DNA of 64,000 bases from Agarivorans sp050870875 (GCF_050870875.2 NZ_CP194041.2:4154001-4218000); one strand, 5' to 3'; shown: positions 8,281 through 18,928, counted from the stretch's first letter. The notes: generated from the sequence alone by a model not told the origin. Numbers and translations are program-made.

Positions 8281-9726
8281 TTATGCAGTGCCACCAACGG
8301 TAAGCTGATCAAGTTTCAAACTCGGCTGGCCAACCCCCACAGGAATGCTTTGTCCTTCCTTACCACAGACTCCAACCCCTTGATCCAAACACAGGTCATT
8401 CGCCACCATCGACACTTGTTGCATCGCTTCAGGGCCACTACCAATTAAGGTTGCCCCTTTTATTGGCGTAGTAATCTTACCATCTTCAATGAGGTACGCT
8501 TCCGAAGCCGAAAAGACAAACTTACCCGAGGTTATATCCACCTGACCTCCGCCAAAATTAGGCGCGTAAATGCCTTTTTTCACCGAAGCGATGAGTTCTT
8601 CAGGCTCACTTTCACCACCTAACATATAAGTATTGGTCATGCGAGGAAGCGGCAGATGTGCATAAGACTCTCGGCGTCCATTTCCAGTCGACTGAGTATC
8701 CATCAGTTGAGCATTATGCTTATCTTGCATATACCCTTTCAGAACACCGTTTTCAATTAATACATTATATTGCCCAGGCGTACCTTCATCATCAATACTC
8801 ACCGATCCCCGACGGTTGGCAAGCGTACCATCATCAACAATAGTACATAATGGCGAAGCTACCTGTTGTCCGATACAACCAGAAAATGCCGAAGACCCTT
8901 TACGATTAAAGTCACCTTCCAGACCATGTCCCACCGCTTCGTGCAGTAACACACCTGGCCAGCCAGCACCGAGTACTACTGGCATCAGTCCGGCTGGGGC
9001 ATCCACCGCTTCTAAATTCACTAAAGCTTGGCGTACCGCTTCTTTCACATAAACCATCGCCCGTTCACAGCCATCAACTTCTTCAAGGAAATAACTATAA
9101 TTCTGACGTCCACCACCGCCCGCAGATCCGCGTTCACGGCGCTGTTTACGTTCGACTAAGACACTACAATTGAAACGAATTAATGGCCGAATATCCGCAG
9201 CTAAGGTACCGTCACTAGCTGCGATTAATACTTCTTCGTAGACCCCACTCAAGCTCACGATCACTTGGTTAACCGCAGGATCTAAGCTACGAGCATACTT
9301 GTCGGCGCGTTCTAATAAGGCAATCTTCTGTTGATTAGATAAACTAACCAAGGGGTTATTGGCCTGATAATACTGTTCCGCTGCGACCCGTTTAAAAGGC
9401 TTTAAATTGCCCCTTGAGGCTGGCGAGCTGATCCCTCTGGCCGCCTGACAAGTCTGCATTAAAGCATTGGGATTAATCACATCCGAGTAGGCGAAACCGG
9501 TCTGCTCTCCACTGATCGCACGAACCCCAACCCCTTGTTCAATGTTATAGCTGCCTTCTTTCACGATGCCATCTTCTAAAACCCAAGATTCATGTCGACT
9601 ATGTTGAAAGTACAAATCGGCATAATCTATTTGGTTCTTCGCCACTTCAGCCAGCGCTAAGCTCAACTCTTGTTCGCCAATGCCACTTGGCAAGAGTAAG
9701 GATTGACTGACTTTTTCAAACGACAT
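8281..9726 (-). CDS. tldD: Metalloprotease subunit TldD
   Basis: TldD is the catalytic subunit of the TldD/E zinc protease. I start at ATG 9726, not the in-frame GTG at 9744. The sequence MSFEKVSQ then matches the family, the protein becomes 481 residues (the E. coli length), and GGTGGAG lies just upstream. The zinc site HEAVGH falls at residues 262-267, with the conserved glycine-rich GSAGGGGR before it. The gene follows the amidase gene by 5 bases and is the last member of the mre-yhdP operon. Confidence 0.96.
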   Translation of the reverse strand: MSFEKVSQSLLLPSGIGEQELSLALAEVAKNQIDYADLYFQHSRHESWVLEDGIVKEGSYNIEQGVGVRAISGEQTGFAYSDVINPNALMQTCQAARGISSPASRGNLKPFKRVAAEQYYQANNPLVSLSNQQKIALLERADKYARSLDPAVNQVIVSLSGVYEEVLIAASDGTLAADIRPLIRFNCSVLVERKQRRERGSAGGGGRQNYSYFLEEVDGCERAMVYVKEAVRQALVNLEAVDAPAGLMPVVLGAGWPGVLLHEAVGHGLEGDFNRKGSSAFSGCIGQQVASPLCTIVDDGTLANRRGSVSIDDEGTPGQYNVLIENGVLKGYMQDKHNAQLMDTQSTGNGRRESYAHLPLPRMTNTYMLGGESEPEELIASVKKGIYAPNFGGGQVDITSGKFVFSASEAYLIEDGKITTPIKGATLIGSGPEAMQQVSMVANDLCLDQGVGVCGKEGQSIPVGVGQPSLKLDQLTVGGTA

Positions 9727-9731
9727 AGTGA

Positions 9732-10556
9732 TTATTTTCTCCACCCTAAATGTAATTGCCCGTGCAACGACACTGGCATACTGCTTCTCACTTGTTGAAT
9801 TAACTGCGGATTAAATTCGGCTCGCGCCATAGACTCTCCGCTCGCTTGTATATCTAAACAACGTCCCCAAGGGTCAACTACCATCGAATGGCCCCACGTT
9901 TGGCGCTGGTTATGGTGGGTGCCAGCTTGATTAGCCGCCACCAAATAAAATTGATTTTCGATCGCTCGGGCCTGTAATAAAGGTCCCCAATGCGCCTCTC
10001 CCGTCACTGCGGTGAATGCAGCTGGTAGTAATACAATATCACAGCCCTGTTCGCGCAACAGCTGAAATAAATAAGGGAAACGCAAATCAAAACAAATCGC
10101 CATCCCAACTCGATATTCACCAATATCAAACCACGCCAAATTCTGACCCGCGATAAAATAATCTGACTCTCGATAAGCCCCCACATTGTCGGCGACATCA
10201 ACATCAAATAAATGCAACTTGTGGTAATGCTGAAGTAATTTGCCGTGAGGGGAAAAAGCCAAAGATGAGGTATAGCAACGGGTGTCATCTTCGGCCAGCG
10301 TTGGCATACTGCCTGCCACCAAATATATTCCATAGCGCTTAGCTTGCTCGGCGAGCCATTGTTGGATCGGTCCATCGCCTAAAGCTTCCGCCAGCTGCAT
10401 ATATCCCTGCTCCCCTGCCCCATAAGCCGCAAAATTTTCCGGCAAAAGCACTAAATCTCCGCTTTGTGGTTTAGCCTGAGCGAGCAAGCGCTCTGCCTGT
10501 TGTAGGTTGTCAGCTAAGTTGGCACTCGAATTCATTTGTAAGGCAAGTAAATTCAT
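9732..10556 (-). CDS. Carbon-nitrogen hydrolase, Nit1/Nit2-type amidase
   Basis: A 274-residue member of the nitrilase superfamily. The catalytic triad is visible as Glu40 (LLPENF), Lys113 (YHKLHLFD) and Cys155 (GMAICFDLRFP). The combination of HLFDVD and CFDLRFP resembles deaminated-glutathione amidases and omega-amidases, so repair of deaminated glutathione is the likely role, inferred from family only. It sits between yhdP and tldD, a widespread gammaproteobacterial order. Its start overlaps the yhdP stop by a single base. Confidence 0.9.
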   Translation of the reverse strand: MNLLALQMNSSANLADNLQQAERLLAQAKPQSGDLVLLPENFAAYGAGEQGYMQLAEALGDGPIQQWLAEQAKRYGIYLVAGSMPTLAEDDTRCYTSSLAFSPHGKLLQHYHKLHLFDVDVADNVGAYRESDYFIAGQNLAWFDIGEYRVGMAICFDLRFPYLFQLLREQGCDIVLLPAAFTAVTGEAHWGPLLQARAIENQFYLVAANQAGTHHNQRQTWGHSMVVDPWGRCLDIQASGESMARAEFNPQLIQQVRSSMPVSLHGQLHLGWRK

Positions 10557-13500
10557 TAACGTGCGTTCTCCTTTCTAAACTCATCGGGGACTTCAATTTT
10601 TTGTTTCACGCGTTCTAATTCAATTAATTCAGGCTGGCGAATATTACCTTTAAGAGCAAAATCAATTTGAGTCACCACTTCCACCACCGGCTCAAGTAAC
10701 TTCGATAGCGCAAGTACTGCAACCCCCGTCACAGGGGTAACCAAAAAAGCGGCTAAAACGGGTAAGCTAGAAGTCACTTTAGGTGAATAACTTACTAAAT
10801 AATCAACTTTACCATCCCCAAAATCAACTTTTCCTTTACCACGCATGGTACCGGCGACCCCATCTAAATAAAAATCTTGGTTATCAGCTACCCCATGTTT
10901 TAAATTGATCGAGCCACTCATTGAATCAAAGTGCAGGCCCTTCTCAAACACGTCACTAAAATCAAGTTTCAAACGTCGTCGAATCGTATCGAGACTAGCT
11001 AAAGTCAATAAGCGAGTACCTTTATCGCTCATTTCGGTGAGGGCACCACTACCTGTTTTCATCGATAGTTTGCCATCTAGAGACCCTTTTTGAGGCCGAT
11101 AAAGTGCATCTTGCCAGCTAAGGTCAAAGCTAAAGTTTGCCGGCGTTCTTTTGAGAGGGCTGGTTATGCCCATCGTTTCAATCATCTGCTCCATGCTGTC
11201 ACTATTCAAAGTTCCAGCCACTCCCGCTTGTTCTCCGTGTTCGCTTTCGGTCCAAAACAACGCAGAAGTGAGCTGACTATGTCCCCAATCAATCCATAAG
11301 CGACCATTTTCCAGACGATGATCCACTATTGGCATATCCAGCTTAAGCTTACCCAGACGATAATCTGCAAATTGGCAAGCATCACATTCAAGCACAAAAG
11401 GCGGTAATCGTTGCAATAACGAAACTGGCTCAGGGGCGAACAATGATTCCGAATCCGCCGACTCAGAGGCGCGGTTGTCAGGCTCAAGACTAAACTTCAA
11501 ATTCGGTAATATGGCTTTTTCAATCTTGACCTGTACTGGCATTTCGAGACTGGGCTGAGAGGGCGCAGCAATACTTGCCAACAATTGATCCGAACTAATT
11601 TGCAACTGAGTTTTACTCAAAGGAAGATAGGCAAAATCAAAATTATCGAGATCTTGTTCCAATAAATGAGCTTGCTGAACCTTGCCGCGAATAAACATGA
11701 GGGGCGGGCGCTCAAAACTCACGTTGCGAAAGTCACTCAGTTTTTCTTGCGGAACAAAATTAGCTTGTTGTTTCATCCACTTCAACCAAGGTTGCAGTTC
11801 AAGTTCAGCAAAATCAAAAGACATCGCTAAACCATTGCCCTGCCAAAGCAGATCATTATTGGCGCCCAGATTCAGTAGACCATGAGTGATTTTTTTCTGC
11901 TCATTTTGATAACTTAATGTCAGCTCTGCGGAGACCAACTGATTGCTTTCCAAACGAATATCACTGGCTTGATTATTACCACTCACACTTAAGGCTGTCG
12001 GCCAGAGCTGCGTTTTAGTTTTCCCCAAGGGCGCGGGAAGCCGTGATGCTAAACCCAGTAATTCAGAGCGAAAATCACCACGATAGTCAAATAAGCCTTG
12101 CGGCTTCAACTGAATATTTAGATCACCCTGCCAGGCTAAGTCACCTGTCGCATACTCGCTTAAAGGTAAACCAAAAGCGCGCTCTGCTGCGTTGATTTTC
12201 CAACGCCCAGCGAGATCGAAATCAAGCTGATAATGAGCCGCTTGTGCCTCAGTCTTTAATTTTACATCCAGCGGCATGCCACGCCAAATCGCACTGAGTT
12301 TATTACTATGCAACTTCTCATTTTGAAAAGACAGCCGTCCTTTGAGTTGGTTAAGCTTCATCCCAGTAGGAATAATGGCCAAATTATTCCCCAAAAAGTC
12401 AACATGACCATTCACTTCTACTTCGCCGCCAGATAAGGGGATATGAAGATACACCTGCCCCGCAACATCACCATTGCTTAACGGCAGTTGCTGCAAGCTA
12501 CTACTTAAGGCTGTGACCGGAGATTGCATCAAATAGTCAGCCACGGCCTTTGCGGGCGCCTTGATATCACCAGTGATAAATAACTCTGAATCATGGTGAA
12601 ATTCAGGAATACTCGCAGTAATCCGTTGTGCTGGTACCGCTCCCAAGAGCGCTTGGTTGCTTTCCATAAACAAGCCATCATTTTGAAACAGTAGATCAAG
12701 CTGCAGCTTCTCTAGGTTTGGCCAATGAGGGTCAAATTTAAAACGGGCATCTTTCAGTGGAACAAAAGCTTGAAAGATACCATCGTGTTGCTGATAGGGG
12801 TAATGATTGAGTTGTCCGTACCACAACACCTGACTATGCTTGGCTTGGCCCGCTAATAAGGCTGGTTTAAGGTAATCGAACACCTTACCCGGCATAATTT
12901 TGGGGTAATAACGATAGGCTTTTGCCGCATCTTTAACTTCTGCGTTGGCGATTAGGCTGAGTAATGGCCATTGACCCTGCTTTGGCCATTGCAAAGACCA
13001 CTGGGCGAGCAGATCTAATTCAGGGGTTCGTAACTGAGTATAGGCACTACTTAAGCGAAGCGCTGAATCAGCAAAATCGATATTTACCACTGAATCAAAA
13101 GCCTCGATTTCAAAGGTTTCAGAAAATTGAACCGCCAGGCCAAACTTCCCCTGTTGTTTAAAATGCACTTGAGCCCTTTGTTCATCACCCGCTAAGTGAA
13201 CATTTAACTGCTCAAAACTTGGAATAAAAGACTGCCCTTGAGCGCTTAAATCCGATAGTTGCGCCTGATATTGCCACCGCTTGCTAAGCGGTAAGTATTC
13301 AAGCTTCAATTGCTCCAGAGTACCCGCCTGTAGCAATTTCGACCATGCAATATCTTGCTTATCGGCAGCCAACCAATCTATCGCGCCAGACCAGGCTGCA
13401 AGATCCAAATGTTGGATCTGCCAAAGTTGCCGCTGTTGACTCACCACAGCCTGTAAGTCAAAGTCACTGTTGGGCTGACCATTCATGTTCAGTACCCACG

Positions 13501-14419
13501 GCAGTTTATCCACCCGCCATTGTTGACCCACTTGCAGCGCCTGTAACAAACCACCATTAATGTGCAGCTGCTGTAATTCTTCTGCTCCCCAGAATACACT
13601 ACTCGGCTGCCATTGCATGACCCAACGTTGCTGCTGTTTCGCACCAAAATCGCCCCATAACGAAAGATTTAAGTCACTGCTCAATTGGCTGGAAACTTTC
13701 CCAGAAAGTAGCGGGATGGTATTTACATTAAGATGTTCCGCTTCCGCGAAAAAATGCCCGCTCAACTGCTTTATTTGACTGGCATCACCGCTTAAGTCCA
13801 CTCGAAATTTAACCCGTCCACTCTCCAAACCTTGACCGATCCGCACTTCTCCATCGCCCTGATGGAGGCCATTACTATTCAGCCAATCCAAATTCGCAAT
13901 ATCGAGTTTAAGTTGATGCTCAGGGAAGTTCAGTAGGATGATACTATTGGTGAGGCTAAAACGAGTTAACTGCTCCAAAAAGGTATCAGCAATCGCTTGA
14001 TAAGAATGTGAGTAATCGATCGTTTCTTCTGATTCAGAAGGTGCTACATCCAGCTGAAAACTCAAGCCATCTAGCACCAAATCTTTAAACACCACCTTTC
14101 TCTGTTCCAGTGTTTGCCAAAGATCTAGTTCTAGCATTAAGGCATCAACGTGAAACTGAGTATCACGATCTTTACCGATGGCAATTTGGCTATTTTCAAA
14201 TACCAACATCGGACGGAAATTATGTAAACGAGCATTAAGCTGACCAATACTCAGGCTAGCGTCCTGCCCTTTAATCAACCAAGCGGCAATGTCATCTTTA
14301 TAATGGCTGGCAAATGCTAAAATGCCGCGAGCTAAACTTAAGCACACGGCAACAATAACTAATAATAGCGCTAAACCATGCCAACATTGACGAGCACTTC
14401 GGGAGAAAGCCTTCAACAT
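10556..14419 (-). CDS. yhdP: AsmA-like phospholipid transporter YhdP
   Basis: YhdP is a very large inner-membrane-anchored bridge protein that, with TamB and YdbH, moves phospholipid to the outer membrane. The 1287-residue protein has an N-terminal signal-anchor at about residues 13-35 followed by a long periplasmic region of beta-strand repeats (DUF3971). The C-terminal AsmA-like segment carries GVAGTMRGKGKVDFG. The length matches E. coli YhdP (about 1266). It lies between rng and the amidase gene as in E. coli, so it is probably cotranscribed with the elongation-complex genes mreBCD. Confidence 0.94.
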   Translation of the reverse strand: MLKAFSRSARQCWHGLALLLVIVAVCLSLARGILAFASHYKDDIAAWLIKGQDASLSIGQLNARLHNFRPMLVFENSQIAIGKDRDTQFHVDALMLELDLWQTLEQRKVVFKDLVLDGLSFQLDVAPSESEETIDYSHSYQAIADTFLEQLTRFSLTNSIILLNFPEHQLKLDIANLDWLNSNGLHQGDGEVRIGQGLESGRVKFRVDLSGDASQIKQLSGHFFAEAEHLNVNTIPLLSGKVSSQLSSDLNLSLWGDFGAKQQQRWVMQWQPSSVFWGAEELQQLHINGGLLQALQVGQQWRVDKLPWVLNMNGQPNSDFDLQAVVSQQRQLWQIQHLDLAAWSGAIDWLAADKQDIAWSKLLQAGTLEQLKLEYLPLSKRWQYQAQLSDLSAQGQSFIPSFEQLNVHLAGDEQRAQVHFKQQGKFGLAVQFSETFEIEAFDSVVNIDFADSALRLSSAYTQLRTPELDLLAQWSLQWPKQGQWPLLSLIANAEVKDAAKAYRYYPKIMPGKVFDYLKPALLAGQAKHSQVLWYGQLNHYPYQQHDGIFQAFVPLKDARFKFDPHWPNLEKLQLDLLFQNDGLFMESNQALLGAVPAQRITASIPEFHHDSELFITGDIKAPAKAVADYLMQSPVTALSSSLQQLPLSNGDVAGQVYLHIPLSGGEVEVNGHVDFLGNNLAIIPTGMKLNQLKGRLSFQNEKLHSNKLSAIWRGMPLDVKLKTEAQAAHYQLDFDLAGRWKINAAERAFGLPLSEYATGDLAWQGDLNIQLKPQGLFDYRGDFRSELLGLASRLPAPLGKTKTQLWPTALSVSGNNQASDIRLESNQLVSAELTLSYQNEQKKITHGLLNLGANNDLLWQGNGLAMSFDFAELELQPWLKWMKQQANFVPQEKLSDFRNVSFERPPLMFIRGKVQQAHLLEQDLDNFDFAYLPLSKTQLQISSDQLLASIAAPSQPSLEMPVQVKIEKAILPNLKFSLEPDNRASESADSESLFAPEPVSLLQRLPPFVLECDACQFADYRLGKLKLDMPIVDHRLENGRLWIDWGHSQLTSALFWTESEHGEQAGVAGTLNSDSMEQMIETMGITSPLKRTPANFSFDLSWQDALYRPQKGSLDGKLSMKTGSGALTEMSDKGTRLLTLASLDTIRRRLKLDFSDVFEKGLHFDSMSGSINLKHGVADNQDFYLDGVAGTMRGKGKVDFGDGKVDYLVSYSPKVTSSLPVLAAFLVTPVTGVAVLALSKLLEPVVEVVTQIDFALKGNIRQPELIELERVKQKIEVPDEFRKENAR

Positions 14420-14423
14420 AGAT

Positions 14424-15893
14424 CTACATTAAGACCACATCGAATTGTTCTTGGCTATACATCGGTTCAGTTTGGATCTTCACTTGCTTGCCAATAAACA
14501 CCTCTAGCTCCGCCAAACTATGGGACTCTTCACCCACTAACATCTCCGCAACTTGAGTCGACGCATACACGATGAAATTATCAGCATCATAAGCTCTGTT
14601 CACCCGTATCACCTCCCGTAAAACCTCATAACAAACCGTTTCTACTGTTTTCACAGTTCCACGACCACGACAGGTTGGACACTCGCCGCAAAGAATATGT
14701 TCAATACTTTCTCGAGTACGCTTACGCGTCATCTCCACCAAACCAAGCTGTGAAAAACCACTGATATTGGTTTTCGCACGATCTTTTGCTAAGGCGAGCT
14801 CTAGACTATGCAACACTCGGCGCTGGTGTTCCGTCTCAGACATATCGATGAAGTCGATGATCACAATACCACCTAAATTACGTAAACGTAATTGACGAGC
14901 AATTGATTGTGTCGCTTCGATATTGGTATTAAAAATTGTTTCTTCAAGATTTCGGTGGCCGACAAAAGCGCCGGTATTAATATCAATGGTGGTCATCGCT
15001 TCAGTTTGATCGATGATCAAATACCCACCCGACTTTAAATCAACTCGGCGTTTTAAGGCACGTTGGATTTCGTTTTCAATATCAAACAAATCAAAAATAG
15101 GTTGCTCACCGGCATAGTACTCTAGGATCTCGGTAAACTCGGGCACAAATTCAGCACAAAAAGAAATCAACTGTTCATAGGTTTCCCGAGAATCTACTCG
15201 GATCCGATCCAAGTGAGTGCCGACAAAATCACGAATAATACGCAGAGCTAAATTTAGCTCTGCGTACAACTGGCTTTTGCAGGCGGAGCTTTCTTTTCGT
15301 TGTAAAACTTTACGCCATACCCGCTTTAAGAAAGCAGCATCTCGCTCTAGCTCTTCTGCGCCAACCCCTTCGGCTGCAGTACGAATGATAAAACCACCCA
15401 GTTCGTCCACAAAATCGGCACAAATATCTTTCAGCCGTTCCCGTTCTTCCTCGCTCTCAATACGTTGTGAGACACCAACATGGCTGCTGCCCGGCATAAA
15501 AACTAAATAGCGTGAAGGCAGCGTAATATCGGTGGTTAAACGAGCCCCTTTAGTGCCTAAGGGATCTTTCACCACCTGCACCATAATATCTTGACCTTGG
15601 CGAACCAATTCGGCGATATTACCCACTTGGAAGTGTTCTTGCTCGGTAACATCCACACATTCGGTATGGGGCACAATATCCGATGCATGCAAGAAAGCCG
15701 CTTTATCTAAACCGATATCAACAAATGCTGCTTGCATTCCAGGTAGCACTCGGCTCACTCGCCCTTTATACATGTTGCCAACAATTCCACGACGCGCATC
15801 ACGCTCAACATGCGTTTCTTGCAAGATCCCGCTATCGACTAAAGCAACACGGGTTTCAGTTGGAGTGACGTTAATCAATAATTCTGCTGACAT
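14424..15893 (-). CDS. rng: Ribonuclease G
   Basis: RNase G matures the 16S rRNA 5' end and degrades selected mRNAs. The 489-residue protein has an S1 domain (about 38-120). The catalytic aspartates are at 304 (TTIDINT) and 347 (VIIDFID), matching the RNase E pair. The zinc-link cysteines of CGECPTC are at 402, 405 and 408. The long C-terminal degradosome scaffold of RNase E is absent, which identifies it as RNase G. It lies between maf and yhdP in the mre operon. Confidence 0.97.
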   Translation of the reverse strand: MSAELLINVTPTETRVALVDSGILQETHVERDARRGIVGNMYKGRVSRVLPGMQAAFVDIGLDKAAFLHASDIVPHTECVDVTEQEHFQVGNIAELVRQGQDIMVQVVKDPLGTKGARLTTDITLPSRYLVFMPGSSHVGVSQRIESEEERERLKDICADFVDELGGFIIRTAAEGVGAEELERDAAFLKRVWRKVLQRKESSACKSQLYAELNLALRIIRDFVGTHLDRIRVDSRETYEQLISFCAEFVPEFTEILEYYAGEQPIFDLFDIENEIQRALKRRVDLKSGGYLIIDQTEAMTTIDINTGAFVGHRNLEETIFNTNIEATQSIARQLRLRNLGGIVIIDFIDMSETEHQRRVLHSLELALAKDRAKTNISGFSQLGLVEMTRKRTRESIEHILCGECPTCRGRGTVKTVETVCYEVLREVIRVNRAYDADNFIVYASTQVAEMLVGEESHSLAELEVFIGKQVKIQTEPMYSQEQFDVVLM

Positions 15894-15899
15894 AGTAAC

Positions 15900-16490
15900 C
15901 TAGCAAGTTAAATAACAATGAAGTAAACGATCGGTTTCAACTAAGGGAAGCCCGACCACCGAGCTATAGCTGCCCTCAATCGCTTCAACAAATTTACCAC
16001 CGATCCCTTGGATCGCATAACTCCCTGCTTTATCGCAGGGTTCGCCGCTGGCCCAATAGTCGCTCATTTGCTGCATAGAAATAGCACAGCACTTCACCTG
16101 AGTGGTGACCAATTCGGTATGGGGCTGATCTTGATAATACAAACACACAGCAGTCATCACTCGATGCTGCTTGGCACTTAACAACTGAAGCATTCGTTGA
16201 CTATCGGCCTGATCTTTTGGTTTCCCTAAAATCTGCCCCTGACAAACTACGATTGTATCCGACCCCAGCACTGCGCTGGTCGCATCCGTTTGCTGACGAT
16301 ATATAACCGCCGCCTTTTGCTCGGCTAAACGCCTCACTAATTGCTCTGGCGTTTCATTTGCTAACACCGCTTCATCAATATCGGCCGCTTGCACACTAAA
16401 GGCCCAGCCCAACTGAGTGAGTAACTCGATTCTTCGGGGGGAGGCCGAAGCCAAAATCAGCGGGTAAGCTTGCTTCACGTTATTTTCCAT
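15900..16490 (-). CDS. maf: Maf-family nucleoside triphosphate pyrophosphatase (YhdE)
   Basis: A 196-residue Maf protein. The start ILASASPRRIELL is the family signature, and SDTIVVCQGQILGKP carries the catalytic aspartate. The position beside mreD and rng is that of E. coli YhdE, a dTTP/UTP pyrophosphatase; the substrate is inferred from this synteny. Its start overlaps the end of mreD by 16 bases. Confidence 0.92.
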   Translation of the reverse strand: MENNVKQAYPLILASASPRRIELLTQLGWAFSVQAADIDEAVLANETPEQLVRRLAEQKAAVIYRQQTDATSAVLGSDTIVVCQGQILGKPKDQADSQRMLQLLSAKQHRVMTAVCLYYQDQPHTELVTTQVKCCAISMQQMSDYWASGEPCDKAGSYAIQGIGGKFVEAIEGSYSSVVGLPLVETDRLLHCYLTC

Positions 16491-16960
16491 TGGCGACGCA
16501 ATTTACGTAACAATAAGAATATCCATGGCCAAGCAACCGCAGAAGTAATCACAGGATAGAAATACCCCTCAGGCAGATGTATATCCAGCACTAAATATTC
16601 GGCCCAAAATACCACCAACTTCGCAAGGGCAACCATCACAGCTACAACCAAGGCTTGTTGCCACACCGAAAAATTGCGTAAACGGGTAAAATTGGTCGCC
16701 GCAAGATAGGCGACGATCGACATCGCAAGCGCCCTAACTCCCAAAGTTGAACCCAGCAGAATATCAAGGATAAATCCGACTAAAAACGCACTCCCCACAT
16801 TACTGCGATGTGGTAAGGCAATGGTCCAATAAAACACCCCCAGCAATACCCAGTCGGGACGAAAAGCATCGGCGACCAAAGGCAAGGGAATAATCGCCAA
16901 TATTAAGGCAATTAAATGACAACAGAGAATGGTCCCGCGACCATTAATTTTTTCTAACAT
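16475..16960 (-). CDS. mreD: Rod shape-determining protein MreD
   Basis: MreD is a polytopic inner-membrane component of the elongation complex. The 161-residue protein is almost entirely hydrophobic with about five membrane segments. The motifs RPDWVLLGVFYWTIALPHR and VGFILDILLGSTLG are characteristic. It lies directly after mreC and overlaps maf. Confidence 0.94.
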   Translation of the reverse strand: MLEKINGRGTILCCHLIALILAIIPLPLVADAFRPDWVLLGVFYWTIALPHRSNVGSAFLVGFILDILLGSTLGVRALAMSIVAYLAATNFTRLRNFSVWQQALVVAVMVALAKLVVFWAEYLVLDIHLPEGYFYPVITSAVAWPWIFLLLRKLRRQWKIT

Positions 16961-16988
16961 GCAAAAGCCTTTGTTGCCGAACCCACTA

Positions 16989-17804
16989 TCACGGCCAAAT
17001 CAATAATAAATAACGTAAACGATCTAACTGAACCAAGGGCGTCGCAACCACATCAGCATAGGGCTTGCCCTCTTGATAAGCAAAACGACTAATCAGCGCA
17101 ACCGGATATCCTTCAGGAAATACCCCTCCCAAACCAGATGTGACTAATACATCGCCTTCAACAATATCAGTACTACGCGGAATATGCGGTAACTGTAACC
17201 GACCCAGCTCTCCGGTGCCATTCGCCACCGCCCGGATGTCATTACGGGCAATCCGCACCGGAATGCCATGACTGGCATCGGTGATCAATAGTACTCGACT
17301 GGTGGTGGTGCCCACATGTAGTACCTGGCCAATCACTCCCACATCGTTAATCACCGGCTGACCTTCGAACACACCATCAAGTTGACCTTTGTCGATCACC
17401 ACTTGATGAGAAAATGGATCCGAATCCACCGCCATAATTTCGGCCACCAGCTTGCGACTATCGTGACGCACAGGCGAGCCCAGCAAGGCGCGTAAACGAG
17501 CATTTTCCTTGGCTAAACTTTCCAACAATAACTGATCCGCCCGATTCAGCAACAGCTGTTCTTTTAAGATGTTATTCTGCTGTTTTAGCTGTTGACGAGT
17601 CTCCAACTGATCAGACATTGAATCCATCAACTGACCCGGCATATTGGCAATATATTGCAAAGGACTGACCAATGAATGCAAATAGATCCGCCAAGGCTGA
17701 AAGGCCAATAGTTTACTGTCGGCGAAGATAAGAAATAAAGACAAGGCAATCGCCAATAAAAGGCGAAGTTCTATAGATGGACCTGAGCCGAAGATGGGTT
17801 TCAT
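16989..17804 (-). CDS. mreC: Rod shape-determining protein MreC
   Basis: MreC links the cytoplasmic MreB filaments to periplasmic wall synthases. The 271-residue protein has one membrane segment (about 12-30), a coiled-coil rich in Gln, Leu and Asn (about 60-105), and the beta domain containing DPFSHQVVIDKGQLDGVFEGQPV and TDASHGIPVR. It is shorter than E. coli MreC because it lacks the long C-terminal tail. It follows mreB after 80 bases. Confidence 0.95.
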   Translation of the reverse strand: MKPIFGSGPSIELRLLLAIALSLFLIFADSKLLAFQPWRIYLHSLVSPLQYIANMPGQLMDSMSDQLETRQQLKQQNNILKEQLLLNRADQLLLESLAKENARLRALLGSPVRHDSRKLVAEIMAVDSDPFSHQVVIDKGQLDGVFEGQPVINDVGVIGQVLHVGTTTSRVLLITDASHGIPVRIARNDIRAVANGTGELGRLQLPHIPRSTDIVEGDVLVTSGLGGVFPEGYPVALISRFAYQEGKPYADVVATPLVQLDRLRYLLLIWP

Positions 17805-17884
17805 CGGTCTTTACCTGAATAATTTTCTGAGTGATTTAGAAGAGAAATGGCGAGGCTAATCAAGCACTCGCCATTGCAGCGGAT

Positions 17885-18928
17885 TTATTCGTAATGAAAT
17901 AAATCGCCGCCATGCATATCGATCATTTCAATGGCCTTACCACCACCACGAGCAACACACGTGAGCGGATCATCAGCAACAACAACCGGAATACCGGTTT
18001 CTTCCATGAGTAAACGATCTAAATCACGCACCAAAGCACCGCCACCGGTCAATACCATGCCACGTTCAGAAATATCTGAAGCTAACTCCGGCGGGCTTTG
18101 CTCTAAGGCAACCATCACCGCACTCACAATGCCAGATAAAGGCTCTTGCAGGGCTTCTAAAATTTCATTGCTATTCAAGGTGAAACTTCTTGGCACACCT
18201 TCCGCTAAATTACGCCCGCGAACTTCTATTTCGCGCACCTCATCGCCAGGATAGGCAGAACCAATCACGTGTTTAATGCGTTCTGCAGTTGCTTCGCCAA
18301 TCAAGCTGCCATAATTGCGGCGCACGTAATTAATAATCGCATCGTCGAACTTATCACCGCCGATCCGTACCGAAGATGAATAAACCACTCCATTCAATGA
18401 GATAATAGCCACTTCGGTGGTCCCGCCACCAATATCCACGACCATCGATCCGGTCGCTTCCGATACCGGTAAACCTGCACCAATCGCAGCGGCCATTGGC
18501 TCATCAATTAAATACACCTCTCGGGCACCTGCACCCATCGCCGATTCACGAATGGCGCGACGCTCAACCTGAGTAGAACCACAAGGCACACACACCAAGA
18601 CCCGTGGGCTTGGGCGTAAAAAGTTATTATCGTGAACCTGTTTGATGAAATGCTGCAACATTTTTTCGGTCACATAGAAATCGGCAATCACACCGTCTTT
18701 CATAGGACGGATCGCTAAAATATTACCGGGAGTACGCCCCAACATTTGCTTGGCGGCATGTCCTACAGCCGCTACACTTTTAGGGCTACCACCACGTTCT
18801 TGACGAATCGCGACAACTGAAGGCTCGTTAAGCACGATCCCCTGATCTTTAACATAAATAAGTGTATTAGCTGTTCCTAAGTCAATAGACAAATCGTTAG
18901 AAAACAAGCCTCGAAGCTTTTTAAACAT
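17885..18928 (-). CDS. mreB: Actin-like rod shape protein MreB
   Basis: MreB polymerises under the membrane and organises lateral wall synthesis. The 347-residue protein has the usual length. The actin-fold nucleotide motifs are visible: phosphate-1 (DLGTANTLIYV, near residue 16), phosphate-2 (VVDIGGGTTEVA) and the adenosine motif (GMVLTGGGALVRDLD). It is the first gene of a long minus-strand run (mreBCD, maf, rng, yhdP, amidase, tldD). Confidence 0.98.
   Translation of the reverse strand: MFKKLRGLFSNDLSIDLGTANTLIYVKDQGIVLNEPSVVAIRQERGGSPKSVAAVGHAAKQMLGRTPGNILAIRPMKDGVIADFYVTEKMLQHFIKQVHDNNFLRPSPRVLVCVPCGSTQVERRAIRESAMGAGAREVYLIDEPMAAAIGAGLPVSEATGSMVVDIGGGTTEVAIISLNGVVYSSSVRIGGDKFDDAIINYVRRNYGSLIGEATAERIKHVIGSAYPGDEVREIEVRGRNLAEGVPRSFTLNSNEILEALQEPLSGIVSAVMVALEQSPPELASDISERGMVLTGGGALVRDLDRLLMEETGIPVVVADDPLTCVARGGGKAIEMIDMHGGDLFHYE

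Noticed and set aside
8658..9052. Plus-strand frames opposite tldD
   Set aside because: They are shadows of the conserved zinc-protease gene and have no supporting signals.
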